From contig NZ_BOMY01000050.1 in NCBI RefSeq assembly GCF_016862435.1, forward strand, positions 306,037-370,036: 64,000 nt of DNA, in the 5' to 3' direction. The position numbers and the translations under genes were made by a program. The notes below the pieces were generated by a model that saw only the letters and a list, made by a program, of their open reading frames with translations, did not search any database and was not told the origin of the DNA. Shown in pieces: positions 42,034 through 50,250 of this stretch (positions are counted from its first letter, which is position 1; each line of letters opens with the position of its first letter). The DNA is from Paractinoplanes tereljensis. GTDB taxonomy: Bacteria > Actinomycetota > Actinomycetes > Mycobacteriales > Micromonosporaceae.

Positions 42034-42915
42034 GTGTCGACTGAGCCGAGGGATGCGCTGCTCACGGGCGTGCACGGAATCCGCAGAGATCACCCGGTCG
42101 TGATGGGGATCCTCAACGTCACGCCGGACTCCTTCTCGGACGGCGGCCGGTACAACGGCGTCGAGGCGGCCGTCGAACATGGCACGGCATTGATGAACGA
42201 TGGCGCGGACATCGTGGACATCGGGGGCGAGTCGACTCGTCCCGGCGCCGAGCGAGTGGACGCCGCGACAGAAATCAAGCGCGTAGTTCCGGTAATCACA
42301 GGACTTGTCGCGGCCGGTGTGCCACTGAGCATCGACACCACCCGGGCCGCGGTCGCCGCCGCCGCGCTCGAGGCCGGTGCCACCGTCATCAACGACGTCT
42401 CGGGGGGCCTGGCCGACCCCGGCATGGCCGCCGTGGCCCGGGACGCCGGCTGCCCGTGGATCCTCATGCACTGGCGCGGCCACTCCCGCGAGATGACCAA
42501 GCTGGCCGTCTATGACGATGTGGTCGCCGAGGTGCGGGCCGAGCTGCGGGAGCGGGTGGACGCGGCGACCGCCGCCGGCGTCGACCCCGGCCAGCTCATT
42601 CTCGACCCTGGCCTCGGCTTCGCCAAGACCGCCGAACACAACTGGCAGCTGACCCGTCATCTGGGCGCGATCGTCGAGCTGGGCTTCCCGGTTCTCTTCG
42701 CGGCCAGCCGTAAGACCTATCTGGGCCGCCTGCTGGCGGCCGCGGACGGCACGCCGCGCGCGGTTGACCAGCGCGAGGCGGCCACGCTGGCCACCTCGGT
42801 GCTCGCGGTCGCCGCCGGGGCCTGGGGCGTACGCGTCCACGACGTACGCGACACGGCCGACGCGCTCGCCGTCTGGCGGGCCTCCGGCAGTCCGAGACTG
42901 GAGCAGCAGAGATGA
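42034..42915 (+). CDS. folP: Dihydropteroate synthase
   Basis: 293 residues from GTG 42034. It joins the pterin pyrophosphate to p-aminobenzoate. Motifs: VMGILNVTPDSFSDGG (pABA/pterin loop 1), IVDIGGESTRPGAE, PLSIDTTRA, INDVSGG, WILMHWRGH and FAASRKTYLG. The TIM-barrel is complete. It opens folP-folB-folK-DUF3180, in which each junction overlaps. In Mycobacterium it directly follows folE; here a 14-kb block separates them. Confidence 0.96.
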   Translation: MSTEPRDALLTGVHGIRRDHPVVMGILNVTPDSFSDGGRYNGVEAAVEHGTALMNDGADIVDIGGESTRPGAERVDAATEIKRVVPVITGLVAAGVPLSIDTTRAAVAAAALEAGATVINDVSGGLADPGMAAVARDAGCPWILMHWRGHSREMTKLAVYDDVVAEVRAELRERVDAATAAGVDPGQLILDPGLGFAKTAEHNWQLTRHLGAIVELGFPVLFAASRKTYLGRLLAAADGTPRAVDQREAATLATSVLAVAAGAWGVRVHDVRDTADALAVWRASGSPRLEQQR

Positions 42916-43262
42916 TCAAGCTCAGTGGCCTGCGCGCCAAGGGCCACCACGGCGTCTACGACTTCGAGCGCGCCGAGGGCCAGGACTTCGTGGTCGACGT
43001 CGTGCTCGAGCTCGACCTGGAGAAGGCCACCAAGACCGACGACGTCGCCGACACCGTCCACTACGGCGAGCTGGCCACCGCGCTGGTCGCCGTGCTCACC
43101 GGCGAGCCGGTCAACCTGATCGAGACCCTGGCCGGTCGCCTGCTCGACGTCTGCCTGGCCGACCCGCGGGTGGACGCGGCCGAGGTCACCGTCCACAAGC
43201 CGCAGGCACCGATCCCGCACGACTTCACCGACGTGGCAGTCACGCTGCGAAGGAGCCGTTGA
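42912..43262 (+). CDS. folB: Dihydroneopterin aldolase
   Basis: 116 residues from ATG 42912, overlapping folP by 4 bases. Family motifs: LRAKGHHGVYDFERAEGQDF, the VHYGELA segment, IETLAGRLLD and the catalytic lysine in VTVHKPQAPI. It releases glycolaldehyde from dihydroneopterin. The stop shares one base with the folK ATG (TGATG). Confidence 0.95.
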   Translation: MIKLSGLRAKGHHGVYDFERAEGQDFVVDVVLELDLEKATKTDDVADTVHYGELATALVAVLTGEPVNLIETLAGRLLDVCLADPRVDAAEVTVHKPQAPIPHDFTDVAVTLRRSR

Positions 43263-43789
43263 TGACCCGGGCGGTGCTTTCTCTCGGCAGCAACCTCGGT
43301 GACCGTCACCGGCACCTCCAGGAGGCGGTCCGGGCGCTCGGCCGCAGCGTGGCGGTGGTCTCCGGGATCTACGAGACCCCACCCTGGGGCGACGCCGACC
43401 AGCCGGCTTATCTGAACGCCGTACTGGTCGCGGTCGACCCGGACGCCACGCCGCGCGACTGGCTGGATCGGGCCCGGGCCTGCGAGGCCGCAGCGAACCG
43501 GGTCCGTGACCCGGAGCGCCGGTTCGGCCCGCGCACGCTCGACGTCGACGTGATCGCGGTCTGGGACGATGATGACCAGCCGGTGCTCAGCGACGACGAG
43601 GAGCTGACCCTGCCGCATCCGCGGGCCCATCAGCGGGCGTTCGTGCTGCGCCCGTGGATCGACATCCAGCCGTACGGGCAGCTCCCCGGGCACGGCTGGC
43701 TCACCGACCTGCTGAACGACACGGCACTCGCCGATGACCTTGCCGCGATGACCCCGCGTGCCGATCTCCCGTTAGAGTCGTCGGTGTGA
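43262..43789 (+). CDS. folK: 6-hydroxymethyl-7,8-dihydropterin pyrophosphokinase
   Basis: 175 residues from ATG 43262; an open frame upstream, shadowing folB, is not coding. Signatures: LSLGSNLGDR at the N-terminus, YETPPWGDADQPAYLN and the HPPK motif RRFGPRTLDVDVI with its two metal-binding aspartates, then LPHPRAHQRAFVLRP. It activates the pterin for FolP. The stop overlaps the next GTG as GTGA. Confidence 0.95.
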   Translation: MTRAVLSLGSNLGDRHRHLQEAVRALGRSVAVVSGIYETPPWGDADQPAYLNAVLVAVDPDATPRDWLDRARACEAAANRVRDPERRFGPRTLDVDVIAVWDDDDQPVLSDDEELTLPHPRAHQRAFVLRPWIDIQPYGQLPGHGWLTDLLNDTALADDLAAMTPRADLPLESSV

Positions 43790-44295
43790 GCAGCAACCCA
43801 CAGGCGCCCAAGTCGGACCCGTCGCTGCGGCCGACGAGCATCTCGGTGCTGATCGTCGCGTGCCTCGGCGCGGCCGCGCTCGGCTGGCTGCTGCTCAGCT
43901 TCACCTACCAGTCGCTGCCGGAGCTGCCCTGGTCGCCGGTGATCGTGCTGTTCGTGCTGTCCATCGCCGAGGGCCTGCTCGCTCAGAACACCAGCGTCCG
44001 CATCCAGCGCAAGCCCGGCACGCTCCCGGTCGACCCGCTCGCGGTGGCCCGCTACGTCGCACTGGCCAAGGCGTCCTCGCTGGTCGGCTCGCTCTCGGCC
44101 GGCTTCTCGGCGGGCCTGCTGGCCTGGCTCGCGATGGAGCCCACCGAGGCCGCGCACAACGATCTACCGGCCGCCGGCGCCGGCCTGGTGGCCGCGGCCG
44201 CCCTGATCGGCACGGCGCTCTGGCTGGAGCGTTCCTGCCGCATCCCGGAGCAGCCGGACACCGAGGACGAGGACGACCTCGAACCGCGTCGCTGA
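43786..44295 (+). CDS. DUF3180 membrane protein
   Basis: 169 residues with four hydrophobic segments (SVLIVACLGAAALGWLLLSF, VIVLFVLSIAEGLLA, VALAKASSLVGSLSAGFSAGLLAW and GAGLVAAAALIGTALW). The conserved VDPLAVARYVALAKASSLVGS-type core marks the actinobacterial DUF3180 family. It always follows folK in related genomes; its function is unknown. An acidic C-terminal tail faces the cytoplasm. Confidence 0.87.
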   Translation: MSSNPQAPKSDPSLRPTSISVLIVACLGAAALGWLLLSFTYQSLPELPWSPVIVLFVLSIAEGLLAQNTSVRIQRKPGTLPVDPLAVARYVALAKASSLVGSLSAGFSAGLLAWLAMEPTEAAHNDLPAAGAGLVAAAALIGTALWLERSCRIPEQPDTEDEDDLEPRR

Positions 44296-44432
44296 CCGCA
44301 GCGGATCCGGCACAAATTCGGCCTTGAACTGAGACCGACTCGTATCCGTATGCTCTGCACGCGGGGCAAGTGCCCGGCGGTTTTCGGCGTGCGTCTGGGC
44401 CGCACGGTTAGACGCACACGAGGAGGCGCGCG

Positions 44433-45644
44433 ATGGCGTACGACGAGACGACGTTCCGTCGCACTGACGACCAGGCGACTGATCCGGCCGCGTACCGCGC
44501 GAATACCCTGGCCGCGACCGAGCAACGGCGCCGGACGGAGGAGCTGGACGCCGCCGACACGACGGACGCCCTGCGCCGCGACGACGGCCGGGACCGGCTC
44601 GGCATCCACCTCGGCTGGGAGGTGGTCCTGCTGCTCGCGGCGGGCGCCTTCGGTTTCCTGCTCTGGCAGCTCGACAAGAACGCGTTCCAGCGCCCCGCGC
44701 TGGACGCCCTGCTCATCACCGGCGCCACCATCGGGCTGCTCACCCTCGGCGCCGGGCTGACCCTGCGGGCCGGCGTGCCCAACCTGGCGATCGGCCCGAT
44801 CGCGCTCGCCGCCTCCCTGCACTACGCCGAGCAGGGCGACCTCGGCCTGGTGAAGGCCGCGGTCCCGGCGCTGATCATCGCGGCGGCCGGTGCGATCGTC
44901 GTCGGCCTGCTGATCGTGGTGCTGCACGTGCCCGGCTGGGCGGCCACCCTGGCCGCCTCGCTCGGCGTGATCGTCTACGACCAGCTGCGGGTCGCGCCCG
45001 AGGTCGTGCAGGGCCGGTACGACCCGACCGACCAGGCGTTCTTCCTGTTCGGCGGGTTCGCGCTGCTGGCCGTGCTGGGCGGGGCGCTGGGCACGGTGAC
45101 CCCGGTGCGCCGGTGGTTGGGCGGCCTGCGCCCGACCGACGACCCGGCCCGCCGGCGTGGCGTCGCGGTGGCGCTGCCGGTGATCGGTTCGCTGCTGCTG
45201 TCCTCGGTCTTCGCGGTTGCCGCCGGCTTCCTCTTCGCCGCCCAGTCGGCCGCCCCGATCGTGCCCGGCACCGGCCTCGAGTGGACCGGCATCGCGCTCG
45301 GCCTGGCTATGCTGGCCGGCACCAGCGCCTACGGGCGGCGCGGCGGGGTGTTCGGCACCCTCTTCGCGGTCGCCGCGTTCACCCTCTACCTCGACTGGTC
45401 CAACCGGAAGAGCCTGGACATCGCCCTGTTCGCGACCGCGGCGTGCGTGCTCGGCGGCGGCCTGATCGTGACCCGGCTGGTTGAGTCGTTCGGGCGGCCG
45501 CTGGCCCCGGCCGCCGCCGACTGGAACGCGGCACCGACCACCGCCGCGACCAACTGGACACCCGACCTGGAGAACTGGACGCCGGCCACCGCGACCGGCC
45601 GCACCGACCGCTGGGACGACGGACCATGGGGATCAAGTCGGTGA
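44433..45644 (+). CDS. ABC-transporter-permease-like membrane protein
   Basis: 403 residues. A hydrophilic N-terminal 60 residues precedes about nine membrane helices. The core (LLITGATIGLLTLGAGLTLRAGVPNLAIGPIALAAS) resembles the RbsC/BPD_transp_2 permease family of sugar and nucleoside importers. The C-terminal 50 residues are a hydrophilic Thr/Trp/Asn-rich tail, unusual for that family. No partner ATPase or binding protein is adjacent, so it may not be a transporter. An upstream GGAGG ribosome-binding site supports the start. Confidence 0.7.
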   Translation: MAYDETTFRRTDDQATDPAAYRANTLAATEQRRRTEELDAADTTDALRRDDGRDRLGIHLGWEVVLLLAAGAFGFLLWQLDKNAFQRPALDALLITGATIGLLTLGAGLTLRAGVPNLAIGPIALAASLHYAEQGDLGLVKAAVPALIIAAAGAIVVGLLIVVLHVPGWAATLAASLGVIVYDQLRVAPEVVQGRYDPTDQAFFLFGGFALLAVLGGALGTVTPVRRWLGGLRPTDDPARRRGVAVALPVIGSLLLSSVFAVAAGFLFAAQSAAPIVPGTGLEWTGIALGLAMLAGTSAYGRRGGVFGTLFAVAAFTLYLDWSNRKSLDIALFATAACVLGGGLIVTRLVESFGRPLAPAAADWNAAPTTAATNWTPDLENWTPATATGRTDRWDDGPWGSSR

Positions 45645-45672
45645 CTCCGACGCCGGCCCTATGCTTGCCGAC

Positions 45673-45975
45673 ATGACCTCTCCGAGCTTCGCCGAACTGG
45701 ACGCCCTGACCACCGAGGAGCTGCGGGAGCGCGCCTTCGGCCTGGCCCGTAAGCACCACGACGTCAAGTTCATCTGGTCGGTCATCAAGCACCTGCCCGA
45801 CGCCGACGACGCCGCCGAGCTGGACGGTGCGCCGAACTCGATCGGCCCGACCATCGACGAATATGTAGCGCTCTGGCGGGAACTGACCGGCAAGGGCGGT
45901 TACGAGGAGCACGGCTACGGCGAGCAGGAGCCGCTGCTGCGCGCGGCCTTCATCGATTATCTGCAAAACCACTGA
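45673..45975 (+). CDS. Conserved hypothetical small acidic protein
   Basis: About 100 residues from ATG 45673 (ATG 45661 is four codons upstream in frame). Soluble and acidic, with helical segments (LDALTTEELRERAFGLARKH and WSVIKHLPDADDAAE). It resembles actinobacterial conserved hypotheticals of about 100 residues; no function is known. It lies 28 bases after the permease-like gene on the same strand. Confidence 0.7.
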   Translation: MTSPSFAELDALTTEELRERAFGLARKHHDVKFIWSVIKHLPDADDAAELDGAPNSIGPTIDEYVALWRELTGKGGYEEHGYGEQEPLLRAAFIDYLQNH

Positions 45976-46032
45976 TCAAGGACATTTACCACGGTCGTTT
46001 GAAAGAGCCTGCCCGCTGGGAAATATCCGGCC

Positions 46033-46524
46033 ATGGCTCTCGGTAACCGATACAAGTCTGCGCCTGGTGCGGGCACGCTTGCCGCACTCATACTGGTCCT
46101 CGTCTTCGGCAGCCCGTGGTACTCGGACTGGGTCGTCGACAACACCAACGCCAACACGGCCGGCGGCTGGTGGCTGCGCCTGCTCGCCTGGCCGCACTGG
46201 ACCTTCAACTCCAACGACTCGCTGCGCGAGATCATCGTCGGCGACCTCAAGGCGATCCTGCTGGTCATCCTGACCGCGCTCTTCCTCTACCTGCTGCCCG
46301 GCTCGCAGCTGGCCCGGGCCCGCGGCACGATCAGCCAGTTCTTCGCGGGCTGGGCGTCGTACATCTTCGCCGGCGGCTTTGCCGCCCTGCTCACCACGCT
46401 GTTCCTGGCCAACCCGTCGCTGCTGGGCGCGTTCAACGCGGCCGGCAACGGCGCCGCCTACGGCCTGTTCGTCGGCTGGATCATCGGCCTGGCCACGCTC
46501 GGCGGTTACCGCGGCACGAAGTAG
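46033..46524 (+). CDS. Conserved hypothetical membrane protein
   Basis: 163 residues with four hydrophobic helices: AGTLAALILVLVFGSPWYS, DLKAILLVILTALFLYLLPG, FAGWASYIFAGGFAALLTTLF and GAAYGLFVGWIIGLATLGGY. A Trp/Asn-rich extracellular loop (TAGGWWLRLLAWPHWTF) follows the first. No enzymatic motif. It is convergent with the osmoprotectant transporter ATPase gene and separated from it by a terminator hairpin. Confidence 0.7.
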   Translation: MALGNRYKSAPGAGTLAALILVLVFGSPWYSDWVVDNTNANTAGGWWLRLLAWPHWTFNSNDSLREIIVGDLKAILLVILTALFLYLLPGSQLARARGTISQFFAGWASYIFAGGFAALLTTLFLANPSLLGAFNAAGNGAAYGLFVGWIIGLATLGGYRGTK

Positions 46525-46530
46525 CGGTGC

Positions 46531-46557
46531 GGGCCGGGGCGATCAAAACCCCGGCCC
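46531..46557. terminator. Bidirectional terminator hairpin
   Basis: Perfect 9-bp GC-only stem GGGCCGGGG/CCCCGGCCC with a 9-base loop, filling the 39-base gap between two convergent genes (stops at 46524 and 46564). Confidence 0.75.
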
Positions 46558-46563
46558 CAACGC

Positions 46564-47595
46564 TCAGACCGCCGCTTCCGCTTCATTCGTGGGTACGTCG
46601 AAAGCCTTCGGTACGTCGAAGAGTGCCGCCCGGGACACCAGGCCGACGGGCCTACCGTCCTCGACCGCCAGCACCTCGGTCGCGTCGGCCGCGAGCATCG
46701 CCGCGAGCGCGTCGTAGAGCGTGCCGTCGGCCTCCACGACCGGCCGGCCGTCGGTCGCCGCGCCCTCCTCGACCGGGCGCAGAGCCGGCCGTAGCGGGGT
46801 CACCGCCAGCCGCCGGATGCCCCGGTCGGCGCCGACGAAGTCGCCCACCGCCACCGAGTCCGGCCGGCTGAGCAACTCGGCCGGCGGCGCGTACTGCAGC
46901 AGCCGGCCGCCCTCGGCCAGCACCGCGATCCGGTCGCCGAGCCGGACCGCCTCGTCGATGTCGTGGGTGACCAGCACGATCGTCTTACGCACGGTGGCCT
47001 GCAGCTTGAGGAATTCCTCCTGCAGCCGGCCGCGGGCGATCGGGTCGACCGCCGAGAACGGCTCGTCCATCAGCAGCACCAGCGGGTCGGCGGCGAGCGC
47101 CCGGGCCACCCCGACCCGCTGCCGCTGGCCGCCGGAGAGCTCGTGCGGGTAGCGCTTCGCGTACCGCGAGGGGTCGAGTCCGACCAGCTCCAACAGTTCG
47201 TCGGCGCGTTCGTTGATCTTTTTCTTGTCCCAGCCGAGCAGGCGCGGGACGGTGCCGATGTTGGTGCGGATGTTCTGGTGCGGGAACAGCCCGACGTTCT
47301 GGATCACGTACCCGATGTGCCGGCGCAGCTCGACCGGATTCCGGTCGAGGATGTTCTGGCCGTCGATCAGGATGCGGCCGCTGGTCGGTTCGATCAGCCG
47401 GTTGATCATGCGAAGGATGGTGGACTTGCCGCAGCCGGACGGGCCGATCAGTACGGCCAGGTCACCGGCGCCCACCTCGAGGCTGAAGTCGCCGACCGCG
47501 ACCGTACCGTCCGGGTAGGTCTTGCCGATGTTCTCCAGCGTGATCGAGGCCGCGCTCCGGGCGGGCCCGGGCTCGTTGATCGCGGTAGCGTCCAC
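46564..47595 (-). CDS. opuCA: Osmoprotectant ABC transporter ATP-binding protein (OpuCA/ProV type)
   Basis: 343 residues from the GTG at 47595, which has AGGAAGGA 6 bases upstream. Walker A GPSGCGKST, the Q-loop QNVGLFPHQ, ABC signature LSGGQRQRVG and Walker B LVLLMDEPFSA are intact. The C-terminal part (from about residue 245) contains a CBS-like segment (TLYDALAAMLAADATEVLAVEDG), the ionic-strength sensor of OpuA/OpuC ATPases. It drives uptake of glycine betaine or related compounds. It is transcribed away from its permease genes, with start codons only two bases apart. Confidence 0.92.
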   Translation of the reverse strand: MDATAINEPGPARSAASITLENIGKTYPDGTVAVGDFSLEVGAGDLAVLIGPSGCGKSTILRMINRLIEPTSGRILIDGQNILDRNPVELRRHIGYVIQNVGLFPHQNIRTNIGTVPRLLGWDKKKINERADELLELVGLDPSRYAKRYPHELSGGQRQRVGVARALAADPLVLLMDEPFSAVDPIARGRLQEEFLKLQATVRKTIVLVTHDIDEAVRLGDRIAVLAEGGRLLQYAPPAELLSRPDSVAVGDFVGADRGIRRLAVTPLRPALRPVEEGAATDGRPVVEADGTLYDALAAMLAADATEVLAVEDGRPVGLVSRAALFDVPKAFDVPTNEAEAAV

Positions 47596-47597
47596 GT

Positions 47598-48320
47598 ATG
47601 TCCTTCCTGTCGTGGGTGCCGGCGGCCTCCACGCCGCTCGCCGCACCCGCCGATGACGGGCCGGGAAACCCGTGGTTCTCCTGGCAGTACGTCACCGACA
47701 ACGCCGGCACCATCCTGACCAAGCTCGGTTTCCACGTCGGGATCACCCTGGAAACCGTGGTCATCGCGCTGCTGGTGGCCGTGCCGCTCGCCGTCGTCGC
47801 CTACTGGATCAGACCGCTGACCGGGCCGATTCTCGCACTCTCCGGCGTTCTCTACACGATTCCGTCGCTGGCGCTGCTCGCGTTGCTGGCCCCGCTGCTC
47901 GGCGCGACGAACCGGGCGACGGTGTTGATCGCTCTGGTGCTTTACGCCCTACTGCTCCTGATTCGTAACGCCCTGACCGGCCTCACCCAGGTGCCCAGCG
48001 AGGTGCGGGACGCGGCCGCCGGGATGGGTTACGGCCGGTTCGGGCGACTCTGGCACGTCGAGCTGCCGCTCGCGCTGCCCGGCATCATCACCGGCCTGCG
48101 GCTGGCCACGGTCTCCACGGTGGCGCTGGTCACGATCGGCGCGATCATCGGACAGGGTGGCCTCGGTGACCTGATCATGGGCGGCTTCTGGAACAACTTC
48201 TACCGTGCCGAGATCACCACCGGCACCGTGCTCTGCGTGGGCCTGGCCCTGATCCTCGACCTGGCCCTGGTCGGCCTGGGCCGGCTGCTCACCCCGTGGA
48301 GCCGCAGGAGGGTCGCGTGA
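47598..48320 (+). CDS. opuCB: Osmoprotectant ABC transporter permease 1
   Basis: 240 residues from ATG 47598. Five to six membrane helices; the permease EAA-like loop is EVRDAAAGMGYGRFGRLWHVELPLALPGI. Start assignment is uncertain because its ribosome-binding region is the first codons of the divergent ATPase gene; GTG 47616 is another option. The stop overlaps the second permease start as GTGA. Confidence 0.9.
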   Translation: MSFLSWVPAASTPLAAPADDGPGNPWFSWQYVTDNAGTILTKLGFHVGITLETVVIALLVAVPLAVVAYWIRPLTGPILALSGVLYTIPSLALLALLAPLLGATNRATVLIALVLYALLLLIRNALTGLTQVPSEVRDAAAGMGYGRFGRLWHVELPLALPGIITGLRLATVSTVALVTIGAIIGQGGLGDLIMGGFWNNFYRAEITTGTVLCVGLALILDLALVGLGRLLTPWSRRRVA

Positions 48321-49030
48321 ACTACTTCAAAGATGGGCTGATCTGGCTCAACGACCCGCTCAACTGGACCAACCCGGGCGGCTTGTTCGACCGGCTCCAG
48401 GAGCACCTGGTGATCACTTTCTGGGCGGTGCTGCTCGGCTGCGCGATCGGCCTGCCGCTCGGCATCTGGCTCGGGCACCGGGGCCGGGGCGGCGGCGCGG
48501 TGATCACGGTCGCCAATCTCACTCGGGCCGTGCCCACCCTCGCGCTGCTCACCATCCTGCCGCTCACCCCGATCGGCTTCGGCAAGCTCCCGGTGATCCT
48601 GGCGCTGGCCGTCTTCGCGGTGCCGCCACTGCTCGCGAACGCGTACACCGGGCTGCGCTCGGTCGACCCGGAGACCAAGGACGCGGCGATCGGCATGGGC
48701 CTGTCCGGCGGGCAGCTGCTGCGCCGGGTCGAGCTGCCGCTGGCCGTGCCCTACCTCGCGGGCGGCCTGCGGACCGCCGCCGTGCAGGTGGTGGCCACCG
48801 CGACACTCGCGACCTTCGTCAACGGCGGCGGGCTCGGGCAGATCATCACGGCCGGATTCGGGCTCGGCATCAACGTCGGCGGCGACCAGATCGTGGCCGG
48901 TGGCATCGCTGTGGTGCTCCTCGCACTTCTCGTCGAGGCGGTCTTCGCTGGCGTAGAACGCCTGGTCACGCCCCGTCCGTTGCGGACGGTGCGGCGCCGC
49001 CGGGTCGCTCGTCCGGTTACCTCCACGTAA
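48317..49030 (+). CDS. opuCD: Osmoprotectant ABC transporter permease 2
   Basis: 237 residues from GTG 48317. A six-helix permease with the coupling loop ETKDAAIGMGLSGGQLLRRVELPLAVPYL and the core LVITFWAVLLGCAIGLPLGI. It pairs with the preceding permease as a heterodimer. An Arg-rich C-terminus (LRTVRRRRVARP) faces the cytoplasm. The binding-protein gene follows after 134 bases. Confidence 0.9.
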   Translation: MNYFKDGLIWLNDPLNWTNPGGLFDRLQEHLVITFWAVLLGCAIGLPLGIWLGHRGRGGGAVITVANLTRAVPTLALLTILPLTPIGFGKLPVILALAVFAVPPLLANAYTGLRSVDPETKDAAIGMGLSGGQLLRRVELPLAVPYLAGGLRTAAVQVVATATLATFVNGGGLGQIITAGFGLGINVGGDQIVAGGIAVVLLALLVEAVFAGVERLVTPRPLRTVRRRRVARPVTST

Positions 49031-49164
49031 CGGACCAGCATCTTTCGGAAAAGATGTCATACCCAGCGGGTAGACCTAGCAGGGTGTACGGGCACGCACT
49101 CCGGCTGCCCGTCGGACACGCGGCGCGGCCACCCTGGCCACGCCGGGACACAGAAGGCGGCGGT

Positions 49165-50160
49165 ATGCGTCGACACCTGCTCCTGATGGCCGCCACGGCG
49201 ACGGCGGCCGTCGTCACCCTCACCGGCTGCGGCGACGCCGGCTCCTCCGGCACCGAAGCGCCCGCCTCGTCGGCCGCCGGCGCTGGTTGCGCTCCGGTCG
49301 CCGGCGACTCGCTGGTCGTGCTGACCGACGACAAGAAGCTGCAGAACACCGACAACGTCATCCCCGCGATCAACCAGAAGGCGTCCTCGCCGCAGCTGAT
49401 CGCGGCCCTCGACAAGGTGTCCGCAGCCCTCGACACGACCAAGCTCATCGCGCTCAACAAGGCGGTCGACATCGACCGCAAGTCCTCCAAGGCGGCCGCC
49501 CAGGAATTCGTGACGACCAACGACATCACCACCGGCCTGGCCAAGGGCCCTGGCGGCGACATCACGGTCGGCGCGGCCAACTTCAGTGAGAACGCCACCC
49601 TCGGCGAGATCTACGGCCTGGCGCTGACCGCGGCCGGCTACAAGGTCAAGGTCCAGCAGATCGGCAACCGCGAGCTGTACGAGCCGGCGCTGGAGAAGGG
49701 CGACATCGACGTCGTCCCGGAGTACGCCGCTACCCTGGCCACGTTCCTGTCCGGCAAGATCGACAAGAACGCGAAGGACCCGTCCTCGACCGACCTCACC
49801 ACCACGGTCACCAACCTCACGGCGCTCGGCGCCAAGGTCGGCCTGGTCTTCGGGGCCGCCTCGCAGGCGCAGGACCAGAACGCCTTCGCCACCACCACCG
49901 CCTTCTCCGATAAATATTCGGTGAAGACGCTCTCCGACCTGGCCGCCAAGTGCTCCGGCGCGGCGACCGTGCTCGGCGGCCCGGCCGAGTGCCCACAGCG
50001 GCCGAAGTGCCAGCAGGGCCTCGTCGACGTCTACAGCTTCCAGGCTGGAAAGTTCTCCACTCTGGACGCGGGCGGTCCGCTCACCAAGACCGCGCTGAAG
50101 CAGGGCACGATCAGCGTCGGCCTGGTGTTCAGCTCGGATGGCGCGCTGGCAGCCGGCTGA
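49165..50160 (+). CDS. opuCC: Osmoprotectant-binding lipoprotein, circularly permuted domain order
   Basis: 331 residues from ATG 49165. A lipoprotein signal peptide with lipobox LTGC at about residue 20. Motifs typical of the OpuC/ProX family are all present but rotated. The segment LVVLTDDKKLQNTDNVIP...LNKAVD, normally the C-terminal end, occupies residues about 50-125. The usual N-terminal strand ITVGAANFSENATLGEIYGL comes at about 133, then PEYAATLATFL, TLSDLA, and the chain ends at VGLVFSSDGALAAG where the rotated segment would normally continue. It captures the substrate outside the membrane for the OpuC permeases. Confidence 0.88.
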   Translation: MRRHLLLMAATATAAVVTLTGCGDAGSSGTEAPASSAAGAGCAPVAGDSLVVLTDDKKLQNTDNVIPAINQKASSPQLIAALDKVSAALDTTKLIALNKAVDIDRKSSKAAAQEFVTTNDITTGLAKGPGGDITVGAANFSENATLGEIYGLALTAAGYKVKVQQIGNRELYEPALEKGDIDVVPEYAATLATFLSGKIDKNAKDPSSTDLTTTVTNLTALGAKVGLVFGAASQAQDQNAFATTTAFSDKYSVKTLSDLAAKCSGAATVLGGPAECPQRPKCQQGLVDVYSFQAGKFSTLDAGGPLTKTALKQGTISVGLVFSSDGALAAG

Positions 50161-50173
50161 CATTTGTCAGGAG

Positions 50174-50207
50174 AACGCCGGGTTTCGAGGCATTGAAACC
50201 CGGCGTT
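50174..50207 (+). terminator. Terminator hairpin after the osmoprotectant-binding protein gene
   Basis: Perfect 13-bp inverted repeat (50174-50186 and 50195-50207) with an 8-base loop, 14 bases after the stop codon. The T-tract is weak (CGCCCATTTCGTC). Confidence 0.82.
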
Positions 50208-50250
50208 CGCCCATTTCGTCCCGGGCGCACTCTCGGTAGCATGGGCGCCC

